DNA of 64,000 bases from Cinclus cinclus. Taxonomy: Eukaryota > Chordata > Aves > Passeriformes > Cinclidae. The notes beneath the pieces are model-generated. The model did no database searches, had not been told where the DNA came from, and worked only from the letters and a program-made list of their open reading frames with translations. Shown one piece after another: positions 11,291 through 23,300 of the stretch. Location: the NCBI RefSeq assembly GCF_963662255.1, contig NC_085052.1:8876307-8940306 (forward strand). The letters are read 5' to 3'. The first letter of the stretch is position 1. Each line of letters starts with the position of its first letter. A program made the position numbers and the translations under genes.

Positions 11291-14200
11291 AGTTGTTCTA
11301 AGCTGGAGATAAATTGTGTCCACTTTTCCTACTTGTTTCTTGTTTCATAGTAATCCCCCCATCTCATTTATATGTTGTTTCACTGCTGAACAGGGGTTTA
11401 AGCTGTTTGGAGGTCATTGAAATATACATAATGAAGCATTCAAGCCAAATCTTTCAGCTTCTGGTCTCCTGATCCTTCTCTTGAACTCAATGACCTGGCA
11501 AACATTTCTGCATCAGGTATTCATATTTTCTCTACAACTTCCTTCAGGAAGAAGGAATGCAACTCATTTGCCACTTGTACTTTGTCAAATTCTAATTGTT
11601 ATTAATTTTCCAGCTAACCACTTCCAGTGAGATTTCAGGCTATTTGCAGCTTCATTTATCACGGGATTTCTATTCCCATCACACAAATACAACCTACTAT
11701 TTACAGTTATTACACAAATAAAGATGCTTGTACAGACCTGGCCTTACTACTGTATACTTTTCACTTTTAACTTTATAACTTTCAGGCTATAAACATGAAA
11801 TTCCCATTTTAACTACTACAGACCAGAAAAGCTACAAAACTCCAAGGCCAACTGGCTTTTCTGAGACCTTTAATAATCTTCTTAGGTTTTCTCAATCTCA
11901 CTTGGACGTTTGCAAAACTATGAGTTTCCTACTTTATACAACTGAACTGAAAGTTAAACTGGTTACTGCAAAGATGGAAGTAGTTAAAAAGCTATTGCAC
12001 TGGGGGCATTTGCTTCCTAATATAGCCTCATTTTTAAATTCCAGCAGAACCACACTTTGCTTCAGACCCAAAATGGGTTTGGAAAGGTACACATGCTTTT
12101 TATCTCTAACAGGAATGTGCTACCAGAGCACTGCTGAATAACTTCCTTTAAACTCTATTTTTTTAATAAACCCATCAACCTAACATCTTAAATTCAATTG
12201 GTATTTCAAACCAAGGATTATGAGAACAAAGGGATCTTAATATTACTATTTCAATTTTAATATTACTTTATTTCAGAATAAAGTACATACATAATGGTAC
12301 CTTGGTTATTCATTAAGCCAAATCTTTACTAAGTCTCAAAATAATCTTTTGTTTCATAAATGGTAGGGTTTTTTTCCTTGAGAATACTTGGATTCACTAT
12401 TACTAGGTAATGAAATATCTGATTTGAGGCAAGCAGGTGTAGGAGGTAGATGTCTGGCTATGATATATCAAAATTTACTTCAGAAACAGCATAGTCTACC
12501 TGAAAGTGCTAATGCTTCTTCTGTTGCCTTTAGTCATAATTCACTTTCATAATCACATTGGCTTCTCTAGAAAAAAGTCTATTTGCTAAATTTGTATCTT
12601 CATTTTCTCAATGTCATTCAAGAATAAATACTTACATTAGTAGGATCAAAACCGAGTTAAATTGGTAAAAACAACCCCTTCATGCTAAGCCTACTTGCTC
12701 TCCTTTCACTCACAACATAATGCATATTTACACATATACATGTAATCCACAAATACCACACACAGTTCACTAACTTCCTTCAGCGAAATTCTGCCAACAC
12801 CTGACCGTTAATTTATGATTCCTGTTATCATGGCTTTCCTTAAACTCTTTTATTTACATCCCTAATGACGTTGCCATGTAGTTGTCCAGGTTATCAAGCT
12901 CACTTAAGCCCTCCAAACACACTGTCTCTAGCAAGGAATCTTTGCCTTGTCAGGTGGATGGACAAGAATTCTCACCAAAGTCACTCATCACTAATTCTTA
13001 TGTCTCCACAGAGGCAGTTTCTGAAAAAGCACAACTTCTACTCAAGAATGCTTAATTCCAGAAGGACCCTCTCAGCCCTCCTTTACACACACTGCAGGTT
13101 TACCTGTGCCTTCAGCAGGGTTCTCTGTTAGTATTTACATAAACCACAGGTGTCCTGACACCGTCACACTTCACAGGTTAGTGGGCATGAAAGGGCCTGG
13201 ATCCACAGCACTCAAAGGCAAGGTAAATACCCAGTAATGCATCCCAAAATAGATATTTCTATGTACTTCGGTGATTAGAAAACTGTACTTTTGGTTGCAA
13301 GATGTTCTCTGCCCACCTCATATTCCTACTCTGAAGGCTGTGACAAGCAAGAACTGTTGAGTATTACGTGAATATCTACCTATTTCCACATCCCTCTCAT
13401 ACACTTTAAAGATTATGGGTAAGGGGTCTTTGGGTCTTGTGAGAAAATAAGGCAAATCATAAACGTTTTTCTTAGGGCAAGAGGTGTTCAGAGAGTGACT
13501 GCTAACTTTCATTCTTTTAGGAGACAAAAGGAAGGCAGGGTTCAATTAATAGGCATATAAAGAGTGGGTGGCATGGTGTAGTTATTTCTTCCCAGAAGCA
13601 AGGTTATTCAGTAGCTAGACAGACATGTAAAAGCTGGTTATGATACTATAAAGGCACCAGGGCTCCTGCAGAGCTAGAATTACAGGGTTAGTGTGCAAAG
13701 AAAGCAGGCCCAGAAGGACATGAGGTATTTAGGAGGAAGCAAGGGTGTAAGGGCTATTTTGGATTTTGTTTTAGAATTCTTGGAACCAAAGAGGAGACTA
13801 AAGTGAAAAAGTGCTTCAGGGTGAGGGCTTTCCATAAGAGCCAATCCTGAATGCAATTTTAATTTGAGGTGGTCAAGTACTGATGAAATACAGCAAGCTT
13901 AGAGCATGGGTTAAAAATAATGAATAATGTAATACATGCTGAAAAATGCCTCTATTCTGTTTTTAAGGCACTGTGCAAACATTTGCACTTTTCACTTTAT
14001 TTCTTCAAAATCCTCCTTTCCTGTGGCTAGACTTCTAAGATCAGAAACATTGTGAATAACAGCACCAGCCAAAAACCGGTGATGTCAAGGTAGATGCGAT
14101 AATTCTTGGTTTGTCGCTTTGTTTCTTTGGAGCAGAATCACTCTCAAACCTCGCCAATGATGTGCAATTGTAGTCATTCAGTCTAACTAGGTTAATCATA

Positions 14201-14861
14201 CTTTATCCAAGGGATAAAAAGTTAGTCCCTGCCTTAAGCAGCTTCCTTGACAAGTTGGGAAACAGAAGGACTGGGAAGCTTTATGCACAATAAGGAGAAG
14301 CTTCACGTTAGATCTAGAGCTGGAATAATTCTGTCAAGATCCACGTCTTGATTCTTTTTCCCTGGTCCCTACAGTCATATCATTCAAGACAGCCTGAATA
14401 GGGTCAGTCTTATGGATAAAGGATCTATGGGAGACCTGTGCTCCTTTGGATTGGCAAAAAGATGAGAGATGCCCTGTACCATCTCAAGTGGCCACAGTTC
14501 TGTATCACTGGGCAACTGAGCTGTGCCTTCAAATCTGTCCTGTCCTAGTTCACAGAACTAACCCACCCTGTTACTCATGTGGTTTGTTTGAGCCTAAAGA
14601 AACTTTTCAAATTATCTGTCCATACTTGCTGTAACTAAATGGTAAATAAACCATGGTCTCTTCACTCTCAACTATTTACTAGGCCCAACAACTGTATACA
14701 AAAATCAACTGTAACATGTTCTTGTTAAAAGCTTAACTGCTTAATCCCTGGTACCCATCCTTCTAAACCTATAGCACATGCACCAACACCAAGAATACCA
14801 TACATTCATTACTTCACTTTCATTCTCTCTGTTCCAGGATTAATGAATCAGTGCAGAAGAT
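11291..14861. other. Non-coding stretch, no gene seen
   Basis: Unique AT-rich DNA. No frame exceeds 90 codons, none has a recognisable domain, and no tandem array or mobile element is apparent. Confidence 0.65.
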
Positions 14862-14950
14862 GCTGAGACTCCATGACATACTTGGGGTTGGACTTCATGG
14901 TTTTTAAAAGTCCCTTCCAATTCAAGCCATTCTACAATTCTATAATATTT
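14862..14950 (+). mobile_element. CR1 LINE 3' tail
   Basis: The segment has the CR1 hallmark ggttggacttcatggttttt, then aaaagtcccttccaattcaag, followed by the degenerate terminal octamers attctacaattctataata. Only about the last 90 bp survive, as in most CR1 copies. Confidence 0.85.
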
Positions 14951-16316
14951 GCATTCAGACTTTGATTTTTACATCAACAATTGAACAAAACTAACTTCTA
15001 AATAAAACCAGCAATACCAATAACACTGGGAAATGAACTCATAGCCTCACACCTTACTGCAATTGTGCAAAGACTGAACCATTCTCAGACAACCCAAATG
15101 GTTTGAAAAATGGCTTGACAAAGGTAACAAAGCCCAAAACTTTTAGCTGGTAAGGACTGGTTTGTCCCCACTGTCTTCAATGCAAACCTGCCAATTACAG
15201 CAGATGAAGATCCAGTCCAGTCCCCTCTCCTAGAAAATGTTCACTCTTCAGAATGCACTGCTATAGGTAGTTATTTCTGCAGATCCAAACCCTTGCATTC
15301 AAGATGCTCAGAGACTTTATATTTCCTGCTAATGTATTCCTTGGGGAAGTTACTATCCCCTAAACGCCCCATAGTTATTGTTAGGAAATCATTAACCCAC
15401 AGCTCTTTTCAACTCTTGGTAATTATGATGTTAAAAAAAGGGAAAGTTTTGCTGCTAACAGTTGCAACAATGTATTTGTTTGCCACATGCAATGGAAATC
15501 TGATAGACAATGTCTGTGCACTCCATCTGTTACACTGGATTGATCTGCTGATGAGATTCTTTTTAGAAACCTGCTTACCCCTGCTGGTGCTGCAAGCATG
15601 AAAGAGAAAAAACACTTTCTTCTCCTTGTTCTCTTGTGTGGTGGTCGACCCTGTCTTCCTCTCCATTAGAACCCATCCTGCTGCCACAGATCTCACAGGA
15701 TTTATATTGTTTTGATTCCTTTCAAACACTGTCTTGTTACCAACATCTGACAACAGTCTCTTGGGCTATCATGATTTTACAAACTGACCAGGCCTCTAAG
15801 TCTCCATAAATCCCATGTGGATACAGACCTGTGAAAATGTCTTTAACTATCCACTAAAGTACACAGTAGCTCTTTTATTATATAAATAGTCATGGGTGTT
15901 CTATACTTACACAGAGGAAGAAGCTGTATTTTGGGGAGGGGGGGAAGTGCTTGAAAACTGTGCAAGAAGAGGTTGTTCTCTCAGCACTCATTGCACATCA
16001 CTGAACCCATTTGCCTGACGAGGACACACCATGGGTGGTCTTCTTGCTCCCCACCCCCTTCATAACAGCGGTGAAAAGCCACAAAACAGTGACTCCAATT
16101 TAGGCATGACCACACATGTTGGTTTCTCACAAAGTCGGGGAAATTTTGGCAACAATCAATTCAAACAACAATACCCAGGAAAAACAACAATGCAAGGACG
16201 TATCTACAACTGGAAAACAGGAAACATGTTGAGTATATAATATAGCAAGGCACAGCTGGCCTTGTGATAAGTTTAAAGCTCACAATCTGTGTGTGCATGA
16301 GCACAGGTATGCATGT
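14951..16316. other. Non-coding stretch, no gene seen
   Basis: Two antisense frames (15293-15601, +, 102 codons; 15409-15753, -, 114 codons) overlap and neither has a domain. No repeat is recognised. Confidence 0.65.
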
Positions 16317-16318
16317 GT

Positions 16319-16337
16319 ACAGACAGACAGACAGACA
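16319..16337. repeat. (ACAG)n microsatellite
   Basis: A short perfect tetranucleotide run of nearly five units. Confidence 0.85.
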
Positions 16338-16426
16338 TTAACACATCTCAGCAGGTGAAAGGGAAAATCTGACTGGGTTGGCAGTGCAAAGGCACTGTAT
16401 CCAACTTCCCTGTTTAAATAACAGCA

Positions 16427-16870
16427 CCGATAAATCAAACTCCTCGCAGCGAAGCCAACTCACCTGAACTAGTGCGTGACTTTAAAACAAACCTGCTGTT
16501 TGCAAGAACAGCCACGACCACGCTCCTGCCAAACCCACCAGCTCCCTTGGGGAGTCAAACGATGACCGGGGTAGGCGGGGAGGAATAAAATGGTTAATAG
16601 CAGGGCTGTTGCTTTTCCCAAGCGCAGCAAACTGAGCCTAATTGATGCTGACGCGTGACAGACTCGTGTGTACAGTATAGCCCGGGCTGCGAGTGAAGCT
16701 GCTGACAGAGGGTAAATGGTGCATGGCAGCTGGTCCTGCCCTGGCCTGGCATGGCAGAGCACGCACACACTGCCTGTCAGGAGATATCATCAGGGCTAAT
16801 GAAGGGCAGCCCGCATTTTTAAAATTCTTCTCACTGAGTTTTGAATCAGGCTCTACACCGTGAAGCCTTC
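16427..16870. promoter_or_regulatory. CpG-rich, GC-rich patch; candidate regulatory element
   Basis: About 20 CpG dinucleotides occur in 440 bp, against a few per kilobase in the surrounding AT-rich DNA. GC content is close to half. It includes an MluI-like acgcgt inside tgacgcgtgacag, and three TGACAG/CTGTCA motifs (16656-16661, 16703-16708, 16774-16779), the core bound by MEIS/TGIF-type homeodomain proteins. A homeodomain core (taattgatg) lies just upstream of the first. Retained CpG implies germline hypomethylation or purifying selection, but could also be a recent GC-rich insertion. Function is inferred. Minus frames of 99 and 78 codons overlapping here have no domain. Confidence 0.4.
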
Positions 16871-19800
16871 TCAACCTTTTAGTGCTTGGTTAAGGATATG
16901 TGACACTTATTTAAAAATTAATGTGGTCTAATCAATTTAAAGTTGGGAAACTAAAAGCCAGTACATTTCTGTTCAAGAAAGAAAAGAGTGTGGATGCGAG
17001 TGTGTGTAAGATGGAAAGATGTGGCAGGGAAAGAAGAGATGGAGTGGACAGAAACACAAGAATTTTTGAAGGCACTAACCACTGGAAGTGATAACATGGA
17101 ACAAACACCAGTTTGTCTGACGGCATTTCAGTGGTCTTCTACACCTCTTTTTAGAACAAAAAGTAGTGCATTTCTAAAAGGTTTACTAAAAAGAAGTGAT
17201 TCCTTACAAACAACAAATGCCTCCTATTTTCCCAAATCCCACTGCCTGTAATTGCAGCTGAATTACTGCATTAGCACCCAAAAATTAGAGAAACTCTGTC
17301 CTCCAGTTCTTAAGCATAAAGAATTAAGTGCAGGAAAAAATTAGGATAAAAGAGACCATCTTAGAAATCTACCTGATTACTAACTTCAAATCACAAGTAA
17401 CAGCTTGGTTGGACCCTCAGTTCTCAGGAATCTCTGATGGTTTCACATTCCTTTATATTATTTTGCATGGTAATAAATAACAGAGCTATTTCTGGCTTTG
17501 TTTTTTCTGAAAAATCCTGCTTATAGACAAATGGAAAATCCACATGCAGAAGACTGTCAAGACTTTTCATGTATTTCACTGACCAGCGCAGAATCATTTC
17601 TTGCCACAAATCCCTGAGGGCTTTATGCTGGTTCCAAAAAATCTCTGGCATTTTCACAACTGACTTCAGGATTTCAATAGTTATTTTACATGCCAGTAAA
17701 AAAATGTGCTTAGTTCTCATCTAACCTGGAATGGCTTATTCTCTGACAGTCACTATTAGTTTATGTGGAATGGTCTCTGAATTTATCAGAGAGAAAGGAT
17801 TTATGTTCTGGGGAGACTGACCCTCTTTTCTACCTCTGTAAGTCAAAAGGAGAAACCTGGATATTTTAGGAAAAAAAGACATAATGTTGTCACTCCTTGC
17901 CATTGTTTTAGGTCTTGCACTTGGATCTTTCTTTTCCAAACTATTAGTATGCAGAGCAGAGGGGAAAAGACACCATCCGAACTACTATGATTAAGAGGAA
18001 AAAAAAAGGAAAAAGTAAAAAAAGCAAACAACTTCCTCATTCAAAATTCAAATTCCTCATTCAAAAACCACAAACTGCTGCATTTACTTGGTAAATAAAA
18101 ACTGCCTATTTTTAGGTTTATCAGTTAACTTAGGAAAAAGTTAACCTGACCTTGGCAAGTACAAGAGATCATAAAGAAGCATCACACTCTGAGAAATGCA
18201 CAAGAGAAGCTGACTATGGCTTTCACCCTCGAGTGGTAATTTGCTCATTGAAGATGCTTGTATTGAAGAGACACTCGAGAAACATAAAACAATGGCAGAA
18301 GGTACAAAATGAAGCACCTTTTTGTCACTCTGATGCAACCTTAAACAACACAGCTTCACTTCCCAGAGGTGCCTCTAGAGAGAATGCTACCTTTGTGTAA
18401 AGCAGTATTGGAGAGGATAATTATTTATCAGATTGGCTGATAAATTTGGGGAAAGCACTGGGTGATGGAATACAAAGGTATTACTCATCCCTCTAAAGCA
18501 GAACTGCCACATGTCAGTAGGTTAACATGGTGTTAAGCAGATTGCTTCTATTGGATGTACGAAATTCTGAGCTAATAAAGGGTGGTAAAATATTTTCAAT
18601 TGGGTATTCAGTGTAATAATTAGTAAATATTAAGTAATAACAATTTACATTTTTTAATAAATTAAAAAATTCCCAAGTCATTAAAGCTTCTCTGTTTTCC
18701 ACAGTTTGATTTAAAAAAAATCACTTTTCTTTACTCAATTTCACATTCTATTTCTTCCATTACAGGACGGGTATGACAGGACTTCATCCCATATTTGTAA
18801 AGAAACAGAGCCATGAATGATTATACAGTAAACAAAACATACAAATATATTTCACTTTCTACTTCCATTACTGTGAAGTCATCATACAAAATAATTTTCA
18901 ATTAATTTCCATTTTTTTAAAAAGACACATCTTTGTTGTAGTAATCTCCAAGATCTCTTATGAAATATGATCTCTGTCTAAAAAAGTGGGTTTATTTTCT
19001 TTTTTAATTCCAAAGACAGGAACATTTGGGGTCCATATAAAGACCAGTAAAGTGTGTAAAAAAGCACTTTATCAATTTTGAACAATCTGCTTTTATGGCC
19101 AAATCTATATTTTAGCTTATTGAGGAAAGGCTGCAGTGTCATACCAGTCTTGCACTATCCAAGTTCATGGTGTACGGCATGATTTTGCAAGTCTAGTTGA
19201 GGAAATAATCTGTTTTCTAAGAAGAGAATAATTACTCTGTTTGACACCTTATTCTAGACTTCAAGGCAGAGATTAATAAATTTGTGCTCATGAAACTGCT
19301 GCCTATAAAGATTCAAAATGTGAGCACTTGTACTAGATTTGAGGACATGGCAGCATGGTATCAAAAAACCAATTTTGTAACAGAAGAATTATCACTACTC
19401 ACAAGCGGTATTTGTAAAGCTAGATGCAAATTAGAAGAATGTGTTGAGCATGGGAAGGGTAAAATTTGATTCAAAATTATATACCTGAAAATATATGTGG
19501 AGACACACACAGTGATCTACATTTATGATTGTGCGAGCACATATGTGTATTTATGCACACGCATAAACACAGGTGATCTGTTTTAAAAGCTGGTTCTATG
19601 AAATTTTTGATCAGAGGAAACTCACATACAAACTGTTGCACCTTGGATTTTACAGGAGCTTTGTTTGGTTTTAGCTATGAAAAAGCCACTGCTCTCCGAG
19701 CACCTCTCTTACAGACATTTTAAACTGGTCAAGTCCAAAAAAACCAAAAGATATATTTGTGCATCAGGACTGTAAGAGCAGGTCCTTTATACTCAGTTAA

Positions 19801-20277
19801 TTTATGGACTTGCACTGTGCTGGTGTGTAAGTATATGTGGGTGCATAAACTATTTAAGTGCAAATTGCCAGAATGTCAGCAAATTACTGTCGGAGCTGCA
19901 GAGCATTTATACACCTTAGGCATGAGCAACCAATTGGAACTTCTAATCTTTTAACAAGTTATTGCTCAGTGACATAATAATGAATAAAATGAAGAGTAAT
20001 GAAGTTGACCATAAAGCTCAGCAAATAAACATTGTACAAAAGTATAACAATTCCTGACTAGCTCTGCACACAGAATCTGCTCCTGGTTTACTTCCAGTTA
20101 CCATATCTTGTGCCAAAGCATAGTAATATCCTCCATCTTTTTGCTTTTGGCAACACTGTTATTGCACTTTTTTTATTATTATTATTGTAGATCACTATCT
20201 GCTGCCCTCACCATGCTGGGATTCACCCTCATTATAACCTGTTCCCCTGCAGATAGCTTTATATTTCAGTATAGTTC
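16871..20277. other. Non-coding stretch, no gene seen
   Basis: AT-rich sequence with no domain-bearing frame; the longest is 98 codons at 17424-17720 (-). It contains one small direct duplication at 18033-18066, listed separately. Confidence 0.65.
18033..18066. repeat. 14-bp direct duplication, 20-bp period
   Basis: ttcctcattcaaaa occurs at 18033-18046 and again exactly at 18053-18066. It is probably a replication-slippage product. Confidence 0.8.
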
Positions 20278-20326
20278 CAAGGAAGTTTTTAGAAGCTTCC
20301 TTGTCTCAATACTCCTGTCAAGGAAG
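20278..20326. repeat. Three alternating 8-bp inverted arms
   Basis: CAAGGAAG at 20278-20285, its exact complement CTTCCTTG at 20296-20303, and CAAGGAAG again at 20319-20326. The central arm can pair with either neighbour, giving loops of 10 or 15 nt. Confidence 0.8.
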
Positions 20327-23300
20327 TTGTGGAAATCACCCTCAGGATTACTGACAGAAACTTATATTTGTTTGAAATCTGAATGTGTAGCCTGGGTTAT
20401 TGGCACTGACAAGGTCAGAGACCAGATTCTATCGTTATTCTCACTTCTACCAAGACTCCACGATTAAGTCACCTAAAATAAAATTCCACTTCTGTCAAAA
20501 GACAGGGCAAAGCGGCTGCAAGAGCTGCAAAGATGACTGACCATTCATGGTCTTCTATGGGTAGGAAAGAAGTGTGTCTAATAAGGTAATATAGCTGGAG
20601 TATCTTTTCTAATTGTGACTGGCACACCCTAAATTCATCTCATTTTTGTATGTAGAGCAAGTCTAAAAGGTATCAAGTTCAATTTTGTTGAAGACAAATG
20701 TGGTTCAGTCATTTCTTGTAGACCAGGTAACTACAAAGGCAGATAAGGATCTACAAAATAAGCAGGATTCTGCATTAGGCCCCAACAAGACAACAGCAAA
20801 AACAAAAAAAGGCAATGATGGGCACAAGTCACTGCTGAGTGACAAGCCTTTGAGGCAGAAACGCAGTTCCAATTGAAGTCCCTATCAGAAAAACGCCCTC
20901 CAATATTCCTTCCACTGACAGCCATGGCAGTAGCTGAAGGAGAGGGCTGAGGACAACAAACATGAACGAGGAGAGTGTTAGAGGCTGTTCCTGCAGGATG
21001 GGCACTATGGTGGAGCCTTGAGGGAAGCTTGAATTGCTGTTGTCTTTGTGGTTTCTTCTCTGTAAAAAGAGAAAACTGACTTTTTATGATACGAATAAGG
21101 ATTTTAAACAGTATTACATTAAAAGCTCTAGGGAGGGTAAGTGAAAAGAAAACATTTACCTTTTACTTATTCCTACAATGAAATAGCATGGTAACACGAC
21201 ATTACTGCTCCAAGGTAAATATTTACTTGTTAGTATTGGGCTCTGCACAAAAATATACCTACCTTCCCCACCCAAAATGATTTGCATTTTCTATTACCAA
21301 GACCAAAACAACCACCCACCCCACAATTCCCAGTTTAGTACACTACATATATTTCTTGACCTATACTGAGATGCTAAAACAGACAGAGCGATATTTGGGG
21401 CTCTGAGAATACAACTCTCAGTTCACACATCTTGGATAATGAACTGAGAATGTGTGATGACAAAAGCAAAGGAGGAAGTTTCTACTTCCCACTTCCATCT
21501 CCAGCCCAAAAGAGCATTACCTGTGAACAATCCACATCAAAACACACAGCACCACAAAGAGGGGTGTTATCTTTTCCCCATCAACTTTTACTATTTACTT
21601 GTCACTTAAGGGAAAAACAATACCATGGCTATAGAGACAAAAAGGAGATCGAGCATTGGAAATAAACTCTTTTTGATTTCTTATATACTTGGCAAATACT
21701 TTTGTACTATTTTAGCAAATGTTTTGAAACTTCACAAAGCCAGGACACATAGTTCCTCATGTGGAGGAGTCTTTGCTTATGCAGTGTTGGGCGGTAATGG
21801 AAGGCATACGGTCTTTGAAGTTTGAAGATTTTAATTCTGTAATCTGCAAATACAAATTTAAATTTTATCTACACCACCGTACTCCAAATACTGTGAAGTT
21901 ATTTGTGCTAAGCCAGCTATGACATTTACTGAGAGTTTTTATTTTTTGTCTTAATTTAGTCTTTGGCTAAAACAGACTAGGCATTGAAGCAAAACTAAAA
22001 GTTTCATTTTGGTACCCAGATACTGTAAGCTTGGGCTACTGTGCTCTCATTTTCCTATGGGAAGAGTAGCAGAGAAAAGAGAATTTTTATCCAACAATAT
22101 CTTGAGAATAGGTCTGCATGGCAAATGATCTAAGTGATTTAAGATGCTACTGTCAGATTCCCATGTACCTTGCTAAGGCTCCTGCTTTCCTGTTGGAGAT
22201 ATCATCATCATGACAGCAGAGATGGCAAAACATGTGTGAGCATTCCTCATCTGGCACAGGCAGGAATCAGACAAAACTCTGAAACTCTGAAACTTGGCTC
22301 ATGAGACACAGAGACTTTTGGAAGAGCTCACAGTTTCTTTCCCATAGTCTAGACTCTTAGGACATGATGAGCCAACTGCTGCACAGTGACATTTTCTCTG
22401 CCAGACCTAACCAGAGTGGCTGAATCCAAGGTCTTATCGTATCTTATCATCGGATCAGTGGATGTGATGGATCAGGGAACTGCATTATCAGGAAACCAAA
22501 CGCCTTCAGTGCTCCAGCAGCAAGACTCCACATCACCCCTGCAACTACCACAGAGCCAGGTGGCAATTTGGGAAAATAAAGGTTAAGGTCTAACCAGAAT
22601 TAAATAGTTCAACATTGTTTGGCAACACTGAAAAGCCTCATTTCAAGGTTTCCAAACAATCCAAAACATTCTAGTGTCTCCAAGCCAAAACTCAGCAGAG
22701 CTTCCTTTTCAGTGAAGGAAAAAAAAAAAAAAATAAAGGATATTTCAACTTTCCATTTTCATTTGAATTAAAAAAATAAAAATGGGTGAAAACATGGCAT
22801 TTCTGAAGAAAAAGCACTACTACTCACCAGCTTCAGGAGTCATATATTTAGAATGAAATAGAAATTGATGAAATTGTTGCTTTTTAAATATATTTCTGAA
22901 GTTAATAATTCTTACAGCCAGATCCACCTGACCATCAGTGCCCTACTACAGTCCCAGAATTGCTGCCTTCCCTCACAGTAGCCAAATTAGTGTTTCATGT
23001 CTTTCTAATGTCCTTTTAGTGCTCAAGATCTCAGAGTAACTACCAGAAATACACAAAAAGAAAAATGGAGTTACCAAACATCAATGTCAGGCAAAGAAGG
23101 AAAAATTAATATTTGGTTAAATGATAACAATGTCTCCTTTTTGTTTCATATTAAAAAAAACCCCAAAACCATTAACGAAACAGAAAAAGTAAACACTTAA
23201 TTACTCAGTTTCCTTGATAGCAACAAAATTAAACTGCTTGGGGAGCATTTTGATGCAAAACTATTTTTCAGATATGAGACTGGCAAACTTATTTCTTCTT

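Noticed and set aside
20108..20467. Hydrophobic 119-codon frame with a possible N-terminal membrane segment
   Set aside because: The hydrophobic start comes from a T-rich and (ATT)n stretch at about 20165-20190. No family was recognised.
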